64,000 nt of DNA from Proluteimonas flavola (GTDB lineage Bacteria; Pseudomonadota; Gammaproteobacteria; Xanthomonadales; Xanthomonadaceae). The stretch covers positions 1-64,000 of the forward strand of contig NZ_JAIWPU010000031.1 in assembly GCF_021191705.1 (NCBI RefSeq), given 5' to 3'. The notes under the pieces were generated by a model that was not told where the DNA came from, did not search any database, and worked only from the letters and a program-made list of their open reading frames with translations. This document shows positions 8,817 through 18,036 of the stretch, piece by piece. Every line of letters starts with the position of its first letter. Within the stretch, counting starts at the first letter, position 1. Position numbers and translations under genes: made by a program.

Positions 8817-8863
8817 GCCCCATGTGTTGGGAATTTCCAACGCCGACACCCAAGATGTAGTGG
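8817..8863 (-). promoter_or_regulatory. Probable tandem NrdR boxes upstream of nrdJa
   Basis: The 16-mer at 8848-8863 (plus strand ACCCAAGATGTAGTGG) matches 12 of 16 positions of the NrdR consensus ACACwATATATwGTGT. A weaker palindromic 16-mer lies at 8817-8832 (CCCCCATGTGTTGGGA), exactly 31 bp away start to start, the spacing typical of paired NrdR boxes. NrdR is the ATP/dATP-sensing repressor of reductase genes. The whole 8588-9122 gap (535 bases) between the divergent nrdJa and protease genes shows no other feature I can support; no cobalamin-riboswitch box was seen. Confidence 0.5.
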
Positions 8864-9122
8864 CGGCAACGGGAGTCCACGCTACGCCCGGACTCCGGCC
8901 CGTGTCAACCGGAACTCCGGGCGACCGGCGATTGTCGACAGGACCTGTGGCAGATGTCGCCGCCCGCATTCCGGCGCATCGTCTGAATGCGGCTTTCAAC
9001 GCCGATTCAACCGTTTCGGGCCACACTGCTGGCCTCGAAAGCGGCCGATCCCGACCGTCTTCGACCCACCTTCCATTGCTCCGGTGTCGATGATCCGACC
9101 CACCGCCGACAGGGGACGCTCC

Positions 9123-10550
9123 ATGCGCGCCAAGACCACGCTTCTCGCCCTGACCTGCGCCGCCGCATTCGGTGGCTTCGCCGCGACCGCGATCCGCGAC
9201 GTGGTGCAGCAACCGGCCGGCGCCACGCCATCCACCGTTGCGGCGGTGCCGACGATGGCCGCATTGCCGGCCGCGGTCGACGGCGCGCCGCTGCCGTCGC
9301 TGGCGCCGATGCTCAAGACGGTGACGCCGTCGGTGGTGTCGGTGCATACCAAGCAGCGCGTGCGTGTGAGCCCGTTCGGCAACGACCCGTTCTTCCGTCG
9401 CATGTTTCCCGAGCTGAGCCAGGAGCGGATCAACGAATCGCTGGGTTCGGGCGTGATCGTCGACGCGCAGCAGGGCTACGTGCTGACCAACCACCACGTG
9501 ATCGAAGGCGCGGACGACGTGTCGGTGACGCTGGCCGACGGCCGCACGGTGGAAGCCGAGTTCATCGGTTCGGATGTCGATACCGATGTCGCACTGATGC
9601 GGATCAAGGCCGACAACCTCACCGCGATCCCGCTCGCGCAGGACGCCAACCTGCAGGTCGGCGATTTCGTGGTCGCGGTGGGCAACCCGTTCGGCTTCAG
9701 CCAGACGGTGACCTCGGGGATCATCTCGGCCGTCGGCCGCAGCAACGTGCCGGGCGTGGGCTTCCAGAACTTCATCCAGACCGATGCGTCGATCAATCCA
9801 GGCAATTCCGGCGGCGCGCTGGTCAACCTGCGCGGCCAACTGGTCGGCATCAACACCGCGAGCTTCAACACCCAGGGCAGCATGGCCGGCAACATCGGCC
9901 TGGGCTTCGCGATTCCGATCGGCCTGGCCCGCAACGTGATGACCCAGCTGGCGACGACCGGCAGCGTGCAGCGCGGCACGCTGGGCATCGACACGCAGAC
10001 GGTGGATGCGCGCATCGCCCAGGGCCTCGGCCTCGACAATCCGCGCGGCGCGGTGATCACGCGCGTCTATGGCGGTTCGCCTGCGGCGCGTGCAGGCCTG
10101 CGCACCGGCGACGTGGTGGTTTCGGCGAACGGACAGCGCATCGACAACAGCGAATCGCTGCGCAACTTCCAGGGCCTGCAGGCGATCGACACGCCGGTGA
10201 CGCTGGACGTCCTGCGCGACGGCCGCACGGTCAAGGTCGAGACCCGCCTGACCGCGTTGCCGCGCGATGGCGCCAGCGTCGACGCGCGTCTCGCCGGCGC
10301 GATGTTCGCCGACCTGCCCGAGGCGCTGCGCCGCCAGAACCAGCGCGCCGGTGGCGTGCTGGTGGAGAAGGTGGAGCCCGGCAGCCGCGCGTTCCAGAGC
10401 GGCTTGCGCGACAATGACCTGATCCTCGCGGCCAACAGCGGCCAGTTCCGCGATCTCGCCGGCTTCCGCGATTCGCTGGCCGACCGTCCGTCCGACCTGG
10501 TGCTGCGCATTTCACGCCGTGGACGCATCGCCGACGTGATCATGCGTTGA
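9123..10550 (+). CDS. degQ: Do-family periplasmic serine endoprotease (DegQ/MucD-like)
   Basis: Predicted periplasmic protease/chaperone of 475 aa that degrades misfolded envelope proteins. The N-terminus MRAKTTLLALTCAAAFGGFA is a signal peptide or anchor. The trypsin-like domain carries the triad H125 (LTNHHVIEG), D155 (DTDVALMRI) and S229 (NPGNSGGAL). Two PDZ domains follow, about 260-350 (GAVITRVYGGSPAARAGL) and 380-470 (GGVLVEKVEPGSRAFQSGL). The short LA-loop region favours a DegQ or MucD type over DegP, but the symbol is a family-level call. The ATG at 9123 has AGGGGA seven bases upstream and gives the best signal peptide; longer in-frame extensions overlap the nrdJ leader. Downstream small membrane-protein genes on the same strand suggest an envelope-stress cluster. 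Confidence 0.93.
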   Translation: MRAKTTLLALTCAAAFGGFAATAIRDVVQQPAGATPSTVAAVPTMAALPAAVDGAPLPSLAPMLKTVTPSVVSVHTKQRVRVSPFGNDPFFRRMFPELSQERINESLGSGVIVDAQQGYVLTNHHVIEGADDVSVTLADGRTVEAEFIGSDVDTDVALMRIKADNLTAIPLAQDANLQVGDFVVAVGNPFGFSQTVTSGIISAVGRSNVPGVGFQNFIQTDASINPGNSGGALVNLRGQLVGINTASFNTQGSMAGNIGLGFAIPIGLARNVMTQLATTGSVQRGTLGIDTQTVDARIAQGLGLDNPRGAVITRVYGGSPAARAGLRTGDVVVSANGQRIDNSESLRNFQGLQAIDTPVTLDVLRDGRTVKVETRLTALPRDGASVDARLAGAMFADLPEALRRQNQRAGGVLVEKVEPGSRAFQSGLRDNDLILAANSGQFRDLAGFRDSLADRPSDLVLRISRRGRIADVIMR

Positions 10551-10610
10551 CCCCATCCCCCCCGTGCCGCGCCTCCCGCGCGGCGCTGTCCAACCGACAG
10601 GAGCACGACC

Positions 10611-10970
10611 ATGAGCCCCACTTCGACCGACGCGGTGAAGACCCATCTTGGCGAGGCAGGTTCGCACCTGGCCCAGGCCGCCCGCGATGCAGGCGCCGCG
10701 GTCAAGAACGCCGCGAGCGTGGCGGGTGACGAGCTCAAGCTCGGCCGCGCGACCGTGAAGTCCGACCTCGCCGATTCCGCGATCGCCGGCGTCGCCGCGT
10801 TCGAGGAAGGCGGCACCGCCGCCAAGGAACAGTACGACGTGCTGCTCGACAAGGGCCGCGATCTCGTCGAAAGCGCTGCCGACCTGATCCGCGAGCGTCC
10901 GATCGCCGCGTTCGGCACCGCGTTCGCGGCCGGCTGGATCATCGCCAAGCTCGCGCGCAGCGGCAAGTAA
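10611..10970 (+). CDS. DUF883 (ElaB/YqjD-like) membrane-anchored protein
   Basis: A 119-aa protein with a long amphipathic helical N-terminal part and a C-terminal membrane segment preceded by the family-typical RERP motif (IRERPIAAFGTAFAAGWIIAKL, residues about 93-114). Members of this family (ElaB, YqjD) are tail-anchored inner-membrane proteins, and YqjD binds ribosomes in stationary phase. The ATG at 10611 has AGGAG about eight bases upstream. It begins a run of three small same-strand genes (10611, 10983, 11504) resembling the yqjD-yqjE-yqjK arrangement in E. coli, placed directly behind the Do-family protease. Confidence 0.82.
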   Translation: MSPTSTDAVKTHLGEAGSHLAQAARDAGAAVKNAASVAGDELKLGRATVKSDLADSAIAGVAAFEEGGTAAKEQYDVLLDKGRDLVESAADLIRERPIAAFGTAFAAGWIIAKLARSGK

Positions 10971-10982
10971 GCGCGCGGTTCG

Positions 10983-11507
10983 ATGACCGAGCGCGTGACC
11001 GGGGACGACCCGCGCGAAGCACCCGCCGGCAGCGCAGAGCGTGCGCCCGGCGAAGCACCGCACCTCGACGAAAGCATCCGCCGCATCCGTGCGGCGGCCA
11101 CTGAAACCTTCAGCTCGGGCGCCGACAGCGGTCGCGCCCTGCGCAAGCTGGTGTCGGCCGATTTCGCGTTGGCGCGCAGTGCCCTCGGGCGGGCGCTGGC
11201 GTGGTCGGCCGTGTCGGTGGTGTTCGGCGCCTCGGCATGGCTGCTGGCGATGGGCGCGGCGATTGCATTGCTGCAGTCGTGGGGACTGTCCTGGCTGGCC
11301 TCGATCTCGATCGCCACGCTGATCAGCCTGATCGTCACCGCAATTGCCGCGTGGCGCGTCTCGGTGTTCTTCGACTACGCCGGCATGCATGCCACGCGTC
11401 GCCAGCTCGCTCGCCTGGGCATGTTTTCCGAAGATGATGGCGATGATGACGAGCCGTCGACGACATCCGTGGCGCCTGCCGCCCCGGCCGGAGAACGGAT
11501 GCCATGA
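10983..11507 (+). CDS. Phage-holin superfamily/YqjE-like inner-membrane protein
   Basis: This 174-aa protein has a hydrophilic N-terminus (1-70), two hydrophobic segments at about 72-97 and 103-128 joined by a short turn, and an acidic Ser/Pro-rich tail. The layout fits the putative Actinobacterial Holin-X/YqjE family (DUF1469), small two-helix membrane proteins of unknown function; holin activity is not implied. It starts 12 bases after the DUF883 gene and its stop overlaps the next start (ATGA at 11504-11507), so the three genes are very probably one transcript with translational coupling. Confidence 0.7.
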   Translation: MTERVTGDDPREAPAGSAERAPGEAPHLDESIRRIRAAATETFSSGADSGRALRKLVSADFALARSALGRALAWSAVSVVFGASAWLLAMGAAIALLQSWGLSWLASISIATLISLIVTAIAAWRVSVFFDYAGMHATRRQLARLGMFSEDDGDDDEPSTTSVAPAAPAGERMP

Positions 11508-12103
11508 ATTTCGAAGGCCTCAAGAATCGCGTCGAACGTGCCGAGACGCTGGTCGACGGTCGCGTGATGCAGACCACCGACCGCTACCGCGCGCTGCGCA
11601 TCAGTTGGCGCGAAGCCTGGACGCCGCCGCGCATCCTCATCGCCGGTCTGGTGATGGGCTTCGCGACCGGGCATCTGGAACCGCGTCGTGCGCTGACACG
11701 TCTCGGCAAGCTGGGCGGGCCGAAGTCGATCCAGTTGATCAGCGCGTTGTCGGGACTGTTGACGTCGGTGCAGGCGACCGTCGCCGCGGCGACTGCAGAG
11801 AAAGCCGCAGAGACGGCGGACGACGCTGCGCAGACCGCCGACGCCGCCGCGGACAACGTGGCGGCGAAGACGGACGGCACTGCGGACACGCAGGCAGCCG
11901 CGGCTGCCGGTGCCGCAGCGGCCGTGCAGGTACAGGCCGCGTCAGGCGCAGCGCAGAGTCAGAGCGCCGCGCAGTCGTCGGGCACCACGCCTGATGCAGG
12001 CGCTGCGGCGCCGCGAACGGATCGCGGTCGACCCGATCCGGTGTTGTCGGAGCAGCCGCGTCCCGCCGAGGCGGCGACCGAGCTGTCGGAATCCGGGCGC
12101 TGA
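11504..12103 (+). CDS. Hypothetical protein with Ala/Gln-rich tail (YqjK position)
   Basis: I do not recognise a named family in this 199-aa protein. Residues 1-90 look folded and basic-amphipathic (SWREAWTPPRILIAGLVMGF, with one possible membrane-contacting segment at about 45-58). Residues 90-170 are a low-complexity Ala/Thr/Asp/Gln stretch, and the tail is charged. It begins inside the preceding stop codon (ATGA). Its place after DUF883 and YqjE-like genes matches the small third gene (yqjK) of the E. coli cluster, but sequence similarity to YqjK is not evident to me. The long Ala-rich tail may be disordered. Confidence 0.6.
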   Translation: MNFEGLKNRVERAETLVDGRVMQTTDRYRALRISWREAWTPPRILIAGLVMGFATGHLEPRRALTRLGKLGGPKSIQLISALSGLLTSVQATVAAATAEKAAETADDAAQTADAAADNVAAKTDGTADTQAAAAAGAAAAVQVQAASGAAQSQSAAQSSGTTPDAGAAAPRTDRGRPDPVLSEQPRPAEAATELSESGR

Positions 12104-12125
12104 GCGCCTGATTCCCCGGCCGCCG

Positions 12126-13247
12126 ATGAGCACCCCCATCAGTCCCCCGCCGGAGGACGACGCGCCGCTGCCGGTACCGACGCCGGTCGCGCCGCGTCCG
12201 CGTGCATCGACCGCCATCATCGTGCTGGCCACGCTCGCCGTACTGGCGACGCTGTGGGCTGCGCAGACGGTGATCCTGCCGATCCTGCTGGCGGTGTTCT
12301 TCGCGCTGGTGGGCAATCCGGTATTGCGCGCCTTGCGCCGGCTGTGGATTCCGCGCGTGGTCGGTGCGTTGCTGGTGCTGAGCCTCGGCATCGCCGGCGC
12401 TGGTGCACTCGGCCTGCAGCTCTACGGCCCGGCCAGCGAGTGGGTGCAACAGGCACCGAAAACCCTGCGCACGCTCGCGCCGCGCCTCAAGGCGATGACC
12501 CAACCGGTGCACCAGGCCAGCCAGGCCGCCCAATCCTTCGCGCGTGCCACCGAGGATCGCCCGCAGCGCCGCGTCCAGCTGGTGCAGATCCAGGACAACA
12601 GTTCGTGGCGCACGATCGTCGCCACGCCGAAGATGCTGGCGTCCGTGCTGGCCGTCGTGCTGCTGACGTTCTTCTTCATGGTCTATGGCGAGAACCTGCA
12701 GCGGAACGCGATCGCGATGCTGCCGGATCGCCAGCGCCGCAAGCTGACCGTCGACATCATGCACTCCATCGAACACGAGATCTCGCGCTATGTGCTGACG
12801 ATCTCGATCATCAACACGTTGCTCGGCGCGGTGTTCGCCGGCGTGCTGTTCTGGATGGGCCTGCCGCTGCAGGAGGCCCTGCTGTGGGGCACCGTCGTTG
12901 CCCTGCTGAACTTCGCGCCGTATGTCGGCCCGCTGATCGGCGTGCTGCTGATGCTGCTGATGGGCTTCGTCAGCTATGAAGGCGCCTGGCCGAACGCAGC
13001 CTGGGCGCCGGTGATTCCGGCGGCGGTGTACCTGCTCCTGCACACGATCGAAGGCCAGTTCGTCACCCCGATCGTGCTCGGCCGCCGCATGGCGATCTCG
13101 CCACTGATGCTGATCTTGGCGCTGATGCTGTTCGGCTGGATGTGGGGAATCGTCGGCCTGCTGCTGGCGGTGCCGTTGATCGTCTGCGTGAAGCTGGTGC
13201 TCGCGCGCGTGGAGGGCTTCGAGGGCTGGGCACGGTTGCTCGCCTGA
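12126..13247 (+). CDS. AI-2E/PerM-family membrane transporter
   Basis: A 373-aa polytopic inner-membrane protein. After a Pro-rich cytoplasmic leader (1-26) come two membrane helices (about 28-50 and 78-100), a soluble segment with conserved spacing (about 100-170), and a C-terminal cluster of helices containing LLNFAPYVGPLIG and HTIEGQFVTPIVLGRRM. These motifs are diagnostic of the UPF0118/AI-2 exporter-like family (PerM, TqsA). Substrates differ within the family (AI-2, Na+/H+), so none is assigned. The ATG at 12126 follows the previous stop by 22 bases. It is convergent with kup; the 164-base gap 13248-13411 shows no clear terminator. Confidence 0.88.
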   Translation: MSTPISPPPEDDAPLPVPTPVAPRPRASTAIIVLATLAVLATLWAAQTVILPILLAVFFALVGNPVLRALRRLWIPRVVGALLVLSLGIAGAGALGLQLYGPASEWVQQAPKTLRTLAPRLKAMTQPVHQASQAAQSFARATEDRPQRRVQLVQIQDNSSWRTIVATPKMLASVLAVVLLTFFFMVYGENLQRNAIAMLPDRQRRKLTVDIMHSIEHEISRYVLTISIINTLLGAVFAGVLFWMGLPLQEALLWGTVVALLNFAPYVGPLIGVLLMLLMGFVSYEGAWPNAAWAPVIPAAVYLLLHTIEGQFVTPIVLGRRMAISPLMLILALMLFGWMWGIVGLLLAVPLIVCVKLVLARVEGFEGWARLLA

Positions 13248-13411
13248 CCGTGTCTGTCCGGACATCGCAGACGCCTCGAGGAAACGGGACGCGGTGCGTC
13301 GACGCTACCGGATCACACCTGTTCCAGTCGGCGCTGCCGTGTGCGCCGGTGCGCACGACACCGGCTGCAGGCCCGCCCGCCATGCAGCGCGCACCGGAAC
13401 ATGAAGCAGCG

Positions 13412-15337
13412 TCAGATCCGCACCTGTGATCCCAGTTCGACCAGCCGATTGCCCGGAATCCTGAAGAACCCCGTCGCCGGCGCCGCATTGCGGTGCATGA
13501 ACGCGAACAGCTTGTCGCGCCACACCGGCATGCCCCGTTTCGGGCTCGCGACCACCGTTTCGCGGCTGGTGAAGTAGGTCGTGTCCATCGGGTCGATGAC
13601 GATGCCGTCCTCGATGTCGCCACACCGCATCAGCGCCATCGGCACGTCGGGCGTTTCCATGAAGCCGAAGCGGATCGTGATGCGATGGAAGTCGTCGCCG
13701 ATCGCATCCATCTTCAGGCGCCGGTCCGGCGCGGCGTAGGGCACGGTCAAGGTCTCGACGGTCAGGAACACGTTGCGCTCGTGCAGCACCTTATTGTGCT
13801 TGAGGTTGTGCATCAGCGCGTGCGGGACGATGCCGCGGTCGCTGGTCAGGAACACCGCGGTGCCGGGCACGCGGACCGGTGGAGCGAGCATCAGGCCCGG
13901 CAGGAAGGTGTCGAGGCGGATGCCGTCCTTCTGGATCTCGGCATGCAGCAGTTGGCGGCCGCGGCGCCAGGTACGCAGCAGGGTAAACAGGGTGATGCCG
14001 AGCACCAGCGGGAACCACGCGCCCTGCAGCACCTTGGCGCCGTTGGCGACCACGAACGCGAGGTCGAGCACGATGAAACCGGCGCACGAGGGCAACACCC
14101 AGCGCCGCCACTTCGGCCACAGCGCGCGGGCGACGACAATCAGCAGCAGGGTGTCGATCAGCATCGTTAGCGACACCGAGATGCCGTAGGCCGCGGCCAG
14201 CGCGGAGGATGTCCGGAAGGTCAGCACCAGCGCGATGACGACGATCGCCATCGCCCAGTTGATGCCCGGGATGTAGATCTGGCCGATCGTGTCGCTGGAG
14301 GTATGGCGCACCTGCATGCGCGGGATGTAACCCAGTTGCATCGCCTGGCGCGCGATCGAGAAGCCGCCGGTGATCACCGCCTGCGAGGCGATCACGGTCG
14401 CGCAGGTCGCCAGCACGATCATCGGCCAGCGCGCCCATTGCGGCACGCCGAAGTAGAACGGGTTCTGGATCGCCGCCGGATTCTCGAGCACCAGCGCGCC
14501 CTGGCCGAGGTAGTTGAGCATCAGCGCCGGCAGCACGAAGAAGTACCAGGCATGGCGGATCGGCCTGGCGCCGAAGTGGCCCATGTCGGTGTAGATCGCC
14601 TCGCCGCCGGTCACCGCCAGCACCACCGCGCCGAGGATGAAGACACCGCCCCAGCTGTGTTCGACGAAGAAGCGCGCCGCCCACAGCGGATTGATGGCGT
14701 TCAGCACTTCCGGCTCGTGCAGGATGTTGAGCACGCCCAGCACCGCGAGCGCCGCGAACCACAGCACCATGATCGGGCCGAACACGCGCCCCACCCTGGC
14801 GGTGCCGTAGCGCTGGGTCGCGAACAGGATCGCCAGGACCACGACGGTAATCGGGATGATCCAGGCATGCAGTCCGGGCGCGACGACCTCCAGCCCTTCG
14901 ACCGCCGACAGCACCGAGATCGCCGGCGTGATCACGCCGTCGCTGAAGAACAGCGAAGCCCCGAACACGCCGAGGATGCCCACCAGATATGCCGACTTCC
15001 CACCCGTGGCCAGGCAGCGCTGGGCCAGCGCCATCAGCGCCATGATGCCGCCCTCGCCATCGTTGTCGGCGCGCAGGATGATCGTGACGTACTTGAACGT
15101 GACCACGATCATCAGCGACCAGAAGATCATCGACAGCACGCCGAGCACGGTGTCGTGGTTGGCGATCAGGCCGTAATGCTCGGAGAACGCCTCGCGCAGG
15201 GTGTACAGCGGGCTGGTGCCGATGTCGCCGAAGACGACGCCGATCGCGCCGGCGACCAGGCCCGCGAGGCCGACCCGGCCATGGCCCGAACCGTGGGAAC
15301 GCGGGCCCGTGCCGGGCTGGCTGCTGGGGTATGACAT
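13412..15337 (-). CDS. kup: KUP-type low-affinity potassium transporter
   Basis: A 641-aa K+:H+ symporter of the KUP/HAK/KT family in the inner membrane. The family signature [19 protein letters not shown] lies at about 33-51, followed by some twelve hydrophobic segments to about residue 440 and a C-terminal cytoplasmic domain of about 190 residues. Conserved loops such as [19 protein letters not shown] and [13 protein letters not shown] are present. Length is normal. The ATG at 15337 lies 35 bases downstream of ruvA on the same strand, so kup is probably the last gene of the yebC-ruvC-ruvA transcript. It is convergent with the PerM-like gene. Confidence 0.96.
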   Translation of the reverse strand: MSYPSSQPGTGPRSHGSGHGRVGLAGLVAGAIGVVFGDIGTSPLYTLREAFSEHYGLIANHDTVLGVLSMIFWSLMIVVTFKYVTIILRADNDGEGGIMALMALAQRCLATGGKSAYLVGILGVFGASLFFSDGVITPAISVLSAVEGLEVVAPGLHAWIIPITVVVLAILFATQRYGTARVGRVFGPIMVLWFAALAVLGVLNILHEPEVLNAINPLWAARFFVEHSWGGVFILGAVVLAVTGGEAIYTDMGHFGARPIRHAWYFFVLPALMLNYLGQGALVLENPAAIQNPFYFGVPQWARWPMIVLATCATVIASQAVITGGFSIARQAMQLGYIPRMQVRHTSSDTIGQIYIPGINWAMAIVVIALVLTFRTSSALAAAYGISVSLTMLIDTLLLIVVARALWPKWRRWVLPSCAGFIVLDLAFVVANGAKVLQGAWFPLVLGITLFTLLRTWRRGRQLLHAEIQKDGIRLDTFLPGLMLAPPVRVPGTAVFLTSDRGIVPHALMHNLKHNKVLHERNVFLTVETLTVPYAAPDRRLKMDAIGDDFHRITIRFGFMETPDVPMALMRCGDIEDGIVIDPMDTTYFTSRETVVASPKRGMPVWRDKLFAFMHRNAAPATGFFRIPGNRLVELGSQVRI

Positions 15338-15372
15338 GTGGTGTCGACCTTGCCGACAGGCGTGGGGAGGTC

Positions 15373-15963
15373 TCAGCGAAGCGCGGACTGTAGCGCTTTC
15401 CGGATGATGATTTCGGGCGGGTCGCCTTCACTGGCCGCGGCCTTCGCCATGCGCGCCGCATCGGCCGGTTTGTAGCCCAGCTGCTGCAGCGCCACGACCG
15501 CTTCGGACAGCGGATCGGCCGGCACCTGCGCCCCACCGATCGCCCCGCCCGCACCGGCCAGGTCGGCCGCGCGGTCGCGCAGTTCGACGACGATCCGCTC
15601 GGCGGTCTTCTTGCCGATGCCGGGGATCCTGGTCAGCGCCGTGACGTCGCCGGTCTGCACCAGTCGCGCGAACGCGTCGACGCTGACGCCCGACAGCACC
15701 GCCAGCGCGATCTTCGCGCCGATGCCGGTGACCTTCTGCACGTCGCGGAACAACCGCCGCTCGGACTCGTGCAGGAAGCCGTACAGCGACACGCTGTCCT
15801 CCTTCTGCGCGTAGTGGGTGAACAGCGCGACCTCGCGGCCGACCTCGGGCAGGTCGTAGAACGTGCTCATCGGCGCTTCGAGTTCGTAGCCGACGCCGCC
15901 CACGTCGATCACCAGCCAGGGCGGTGCCTTGTGGGCGAGCGTGCCGCGCAGTCTTCCGATCAT
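15373..15963 (-). CDS. ruvA: Holliday junction branch migration protein RuvA
   Basis: A 196-aa junction-binding subunit of the RuvAB branch-migration complex. The OB-fold domain I starts MIGRLRGTL and includes [14 protein letters not shown]. Domain II has two helix-hairpin-helix motifs ([15 protein letters not shown] and [16 protein letters not shown]) that grip the junction backbone. An Ala/Gly linker leads to the C-terminal RuvB-binding domain ([19 protein letters not shown]). ruvC lies upstream, but a roughly 150-base gap with an inverted repeat separates them. ruvB is not in the window; kup occupies the next position. Confidence 0.97.
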   Translation of the reverse strand: MIGRLRGTLAHKAPPWLVIDVGGVGYELEAPMSTFYDLPEVGREVALFTHYAQKEDSVSLYGFLHESERRLFRDVQKVTGIGAKIALAVLSGVSVDAFARLVQTGDVTALTRIPGIGKKTAERIVVELRDRAADLAGAGGAIGGAQVPADPLSEAVVALQQLGYKPADAARMAKAAASEGDPPEIIIRKALQSALR

Positions 15964-15996
15964 GGGAATGTCCGATTCCGACTCGTGCTTGAAGTC

Positions 15997-16083
15997 GTCA
16001 TTCCCGCGAAAGCGGGAATCCAGTGTCTTTCAGCAGCACTGCGAAAGACGAAGGCACTGGATTCCCGCTTTCGCGGGAATGAC
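15997..16083. repeat. Inverted pair of GTCATTCCCGCGAAAGCGGGAAT repeats
   Basis: A palindromic unit starting GTCATTCCCGCGAAAG and reading on into GGGAATCCAGTG is repeated in inverse orientation 40 bases later, ending GGGAATGAC. The internal ATTCCC-N8-GGGAAT core matches the dRS3-type repeat layout known from Neisseria and other proteobacteria. It fills the ruvC-ruvA gap. Copies with sequence variations occur at 47251-47359 and 55943-56025. Confidence 0.85.
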
Positions 16084-16110
16084 GGGGGATAGGACAGGCG
16101 CAGCGGTCGG

Positions 16111-16632
16111 TCACTTCCGCCCCCAGGCCTGCTTTGCATCGACGCCGAGTCGCTTCGCGGTCGCGCTGACGTGCGCATGGGTGATCGCGACCGCCAGCGC
16201 GTCGGCGGCATCGGCCTGCAACTTGCCGGACAGCCCGAGCATCAACCCGACCATGTGCTGGATCTGCGCCTTCTCGGCGCTGCCGCGGCCGACCACCGCC
16301 AGCTTGACCTCGGTGGCCGCGTACTCGCTGACCGGCAGATCGCGCAGCACCACCGCGCCGATCGCCGCGCCGCGCGCCTGGCCGAGCTTGAGCGCCGAAT
16401 CGGGATTGCGCGCCATGAACACCTTTTCGATCGCGACCTCGTCGGGTCGATGCTCGACGATCAGCGCGGTCAGCCCGTCGAGCAGGCGACGCAGGCGCGC
16501 AGGAAAATCGCCCGCAGTCACCAGCACCAGCGGCGCGTGGAAGACATGCGTGACCCGGCCGGCGGCATCGACGTCGATGATGCCGACCCCGGTGCGCTGC
16601 GAACCGGGATCGATGCCCAGGATGCGGGGCAC
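16111..16632 (-). CDS. ruvC: Holliday junction resolvase RuvC
   Basis: A 173-aa RNase H-fold endonuclease that cleaves Holliday junctions as a dimer. The four acidic metal-binding residues are in place: D8 ([10 protein letters not shown]), E69 (VAIEKVF), D141 and D144 ([13 protein letters not shown]). I chose the GTG at 16632 because it gives exactly the usual length with the strand starting PRILGIDPG; no ATG is suitably placed, and upstream extension would run through the yebC coding region. The start lies 8 bases after the yebC stop, indicating co-transcription. Confidence 0.95.
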   Translation of the reverse strand: MPRILGIDPGSQRTGVGIIDVDAAGRVTHVFHAPLVLVTAGDFPARLRRLLDGLTALIVEHRPDEVAIEKVFMARNPDSALKLGQARGAAIGAVVLRDLPVSEYAATEVKLAVVGRGSAEKAQIQHMVGLMLGLSGKLQADAADALAVAITHAHVSATAKRLGVDAKQAWGRK

Positions 16633-16640
16633 GGGGGGCT

Positions 16641-17357
16641 TCAGTCCTCGAACTGCGCGTTCGAGTAGACCGCCTGCACGTCGTCGAGATCCTCGAGCAG
16701 GTCGAGCATCTTGCGCACCTGCTCGGCCGTCTCGCCGTCGACGGCGATGTCGTTGTCGGCGCGGAAGGTGACTTCGGCGTGGCCGGCCACGATGCCGGCG
16801 GCGGCCATCGCATCGCGCACGGACTCGAAGGTGTCCGCGCCGGTGACCACGTCGATCGCGCCGTCCTCGGGATACACGACGACATCGTCGGCGCCTGCCT
16901 CGATCGCGGCCTCGGTCACCGTGTCCTCGTCCATGCCCTCGAAACTCAGCACGCCCAGCCGCTTGAACATGAAGGCGACCGAGCCTTCGGTGCCCATGTT
17001 GCCGCCGCACTTGCCGAACGCATGGCGGACTTCGGCCACGGTGCGCACGCGGTTGTCGGTCAGCGTGTCGACGATGACGGCGACGCCGCCGGGGGCGTAG
17101 CCCTCGTAGCGGATCTCTTCGTACTCGACGCCTTCCAGCTCGCCGGTCGCCTTCTTGATCGCGCGCTCGACGACCTCCTTGGTCATGTTCTGGGCCATGC
17201 CCTTGTCGATCGCCGTGCGCAGGCGCGGGTTGTTGGCCGGATCACCACCGCCGGCACGCGCCGCCACGCCGATTTCTCGGATGATCTTGGTGAAGATCTT
17301 GCCGCGCTTGGCGTCGGTCGCGTTCTTGCGGGCCTCGATCGAAGGTCCTCGTCCCAT
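16641..17357 (-). CDS. yebC: YebC/PmpR-family protein
   Basis: A 238-aa cytoplasmic protein with the family start [20 protein letters not shown] and the conserved block [20 protein letters not shown]. It has the three-domain architecture of YebC: an N-terminal helical domain, then two alpha/beta domains including [14 protein letters not shown] and GCxxFMFKR-like residues ([10 protein letters not shown]). Members act as DNA-binding regulators (PmpR), and YebC-type proteins have been linked to relief of ribosome stalling; which applies here is unknown. It heads the yebC-ruvC-ruvA order common in gammaproteobacteria. Confidence 0.95.
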   Translation of the reverse strand: MGRGPSIEARKNATDAKRGKIFTKIIREIGVAARAGGGDPANNPRLRTAIDKGMAQNMTKEVVERAIKKATGELEGVEYEEIRYEGYAPGGVAVIVDTLTDNRVRTVAEVRHAFGKCGGNMGTEGSVAFMFKRLGVLSFEGMDEDTVTEAAIEAGADDVVVYPEDGAIDVVTGADTFESVRDAMAAAGIVAGHAEVTFRADNDIAVDGETAEQVRKMLDLLEDLDDVQAVYSNAQFED

Positions 17358-17394
17358 GGGTCGTCAGGTCTGTTGGCGTTGGAAGCCGGCGATT

Positions 17395-18036
17395 TTACTC
17401 CGCATGCCGCGGGCGCGCGTGTTCGAAGCGCCCGTGGCGCAGGAAGCAGGCCGTCTGCCGCACCGCGTCGGCCGACAGCAGCAGGCCGCTGTGGCTGGCC
17501 TGCACGACGATGTGGTCGGCCAGCGCCGGCGCCCGGGTCTCCTCGACCGACACCGTGCCATCGTGCGGCCCGTCGAACCGTGCCAGCAGCGCGCCCAGTC
17601 CGTGCGGCACGCAGCCGGCGACCATGCCGACCTCGACGCCGGTCGGCCACGCGACGCAGCCGGCATGCAGGATGCCGGCGCTGCGGCCGAAGTACAGATG
17701 CGACATCGGCACGCGCGCGAGCACGTGTGCGGCCTCGCTGCCGCAAAGCGGCGACCCCAGGCACACGATGCGGCCCACCGGCAGATCCGGCGCGGTGCCC
17801 GCGGCCTGCAGCGCCGACAGGCCGCCGAGACTGTGGCCGACCACATGCGCCGGTCCCTGCGCCAACGCGTCGGCCAGACGTTCGGCAGCCGCATCCGGGC
17901 CGCCGGCGATACTCGGGTAACCGATGATTTCGGTCTCGAAGCCGGCCTCGGTCAGCCCACGCGCGAAGCGGCGCATCGTCAGGCCGACCATCCAGATGCC
18001 GTGCAGCAGCAGCACGCGCGTCGGTGCAGCGCTCAT
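17395..18036 (-). CDS. Alpha/beta-hydrolase (small lipase/esterase-like)
   Basis: A 213-aa alpha/beta-hydrolase. The oxyanion-hole region LLLHGIWMVG lies at 9-18, the nucleophile elbow GHSLGG at 67-72 puts the catalytic serine at S69, and a conserved aspartate (FDGPHDGTVSVEET) and histidine (VQASHSGLLLS) follow near residues 140 and 180. The size and SHSGLL ending resemble short lipase/PGAP1-like esterases. There is no signal peptide, so it is probably cytoplasmic. Its ATG at 18036 overlaps the stop of the AraC regulator gene (ATGA), so the two are translationally coupled. Substrate is unknown. Confidence 0.8.
   Translation of the reverse strand: MSAAPTRVLLLHGIWMVGLTMRRFARGLTEAGFETEIIGYPSIAGGPDAAAERLADALAQGPAHVVGHSLGGLSALQAAGTAPDLPVGRIVCLGSPLCGSEAAHVLARVPMSHLYFGRSAGILHAGCVAWPTGVEVGMVAGCVPHGLGALLARFDGPHDGTVSVEETRAPALADHIVVQASHSGLLLSADAVRQTACFLRHGRFEHARPRHAE

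Noticed and set aside
8911..8940. Sigma-E type promoter for the Do-family protease (GGAACT..TCGACA)
   Set aside because: Spacing is 18 bases rather than about 16 and the -10 is poor.
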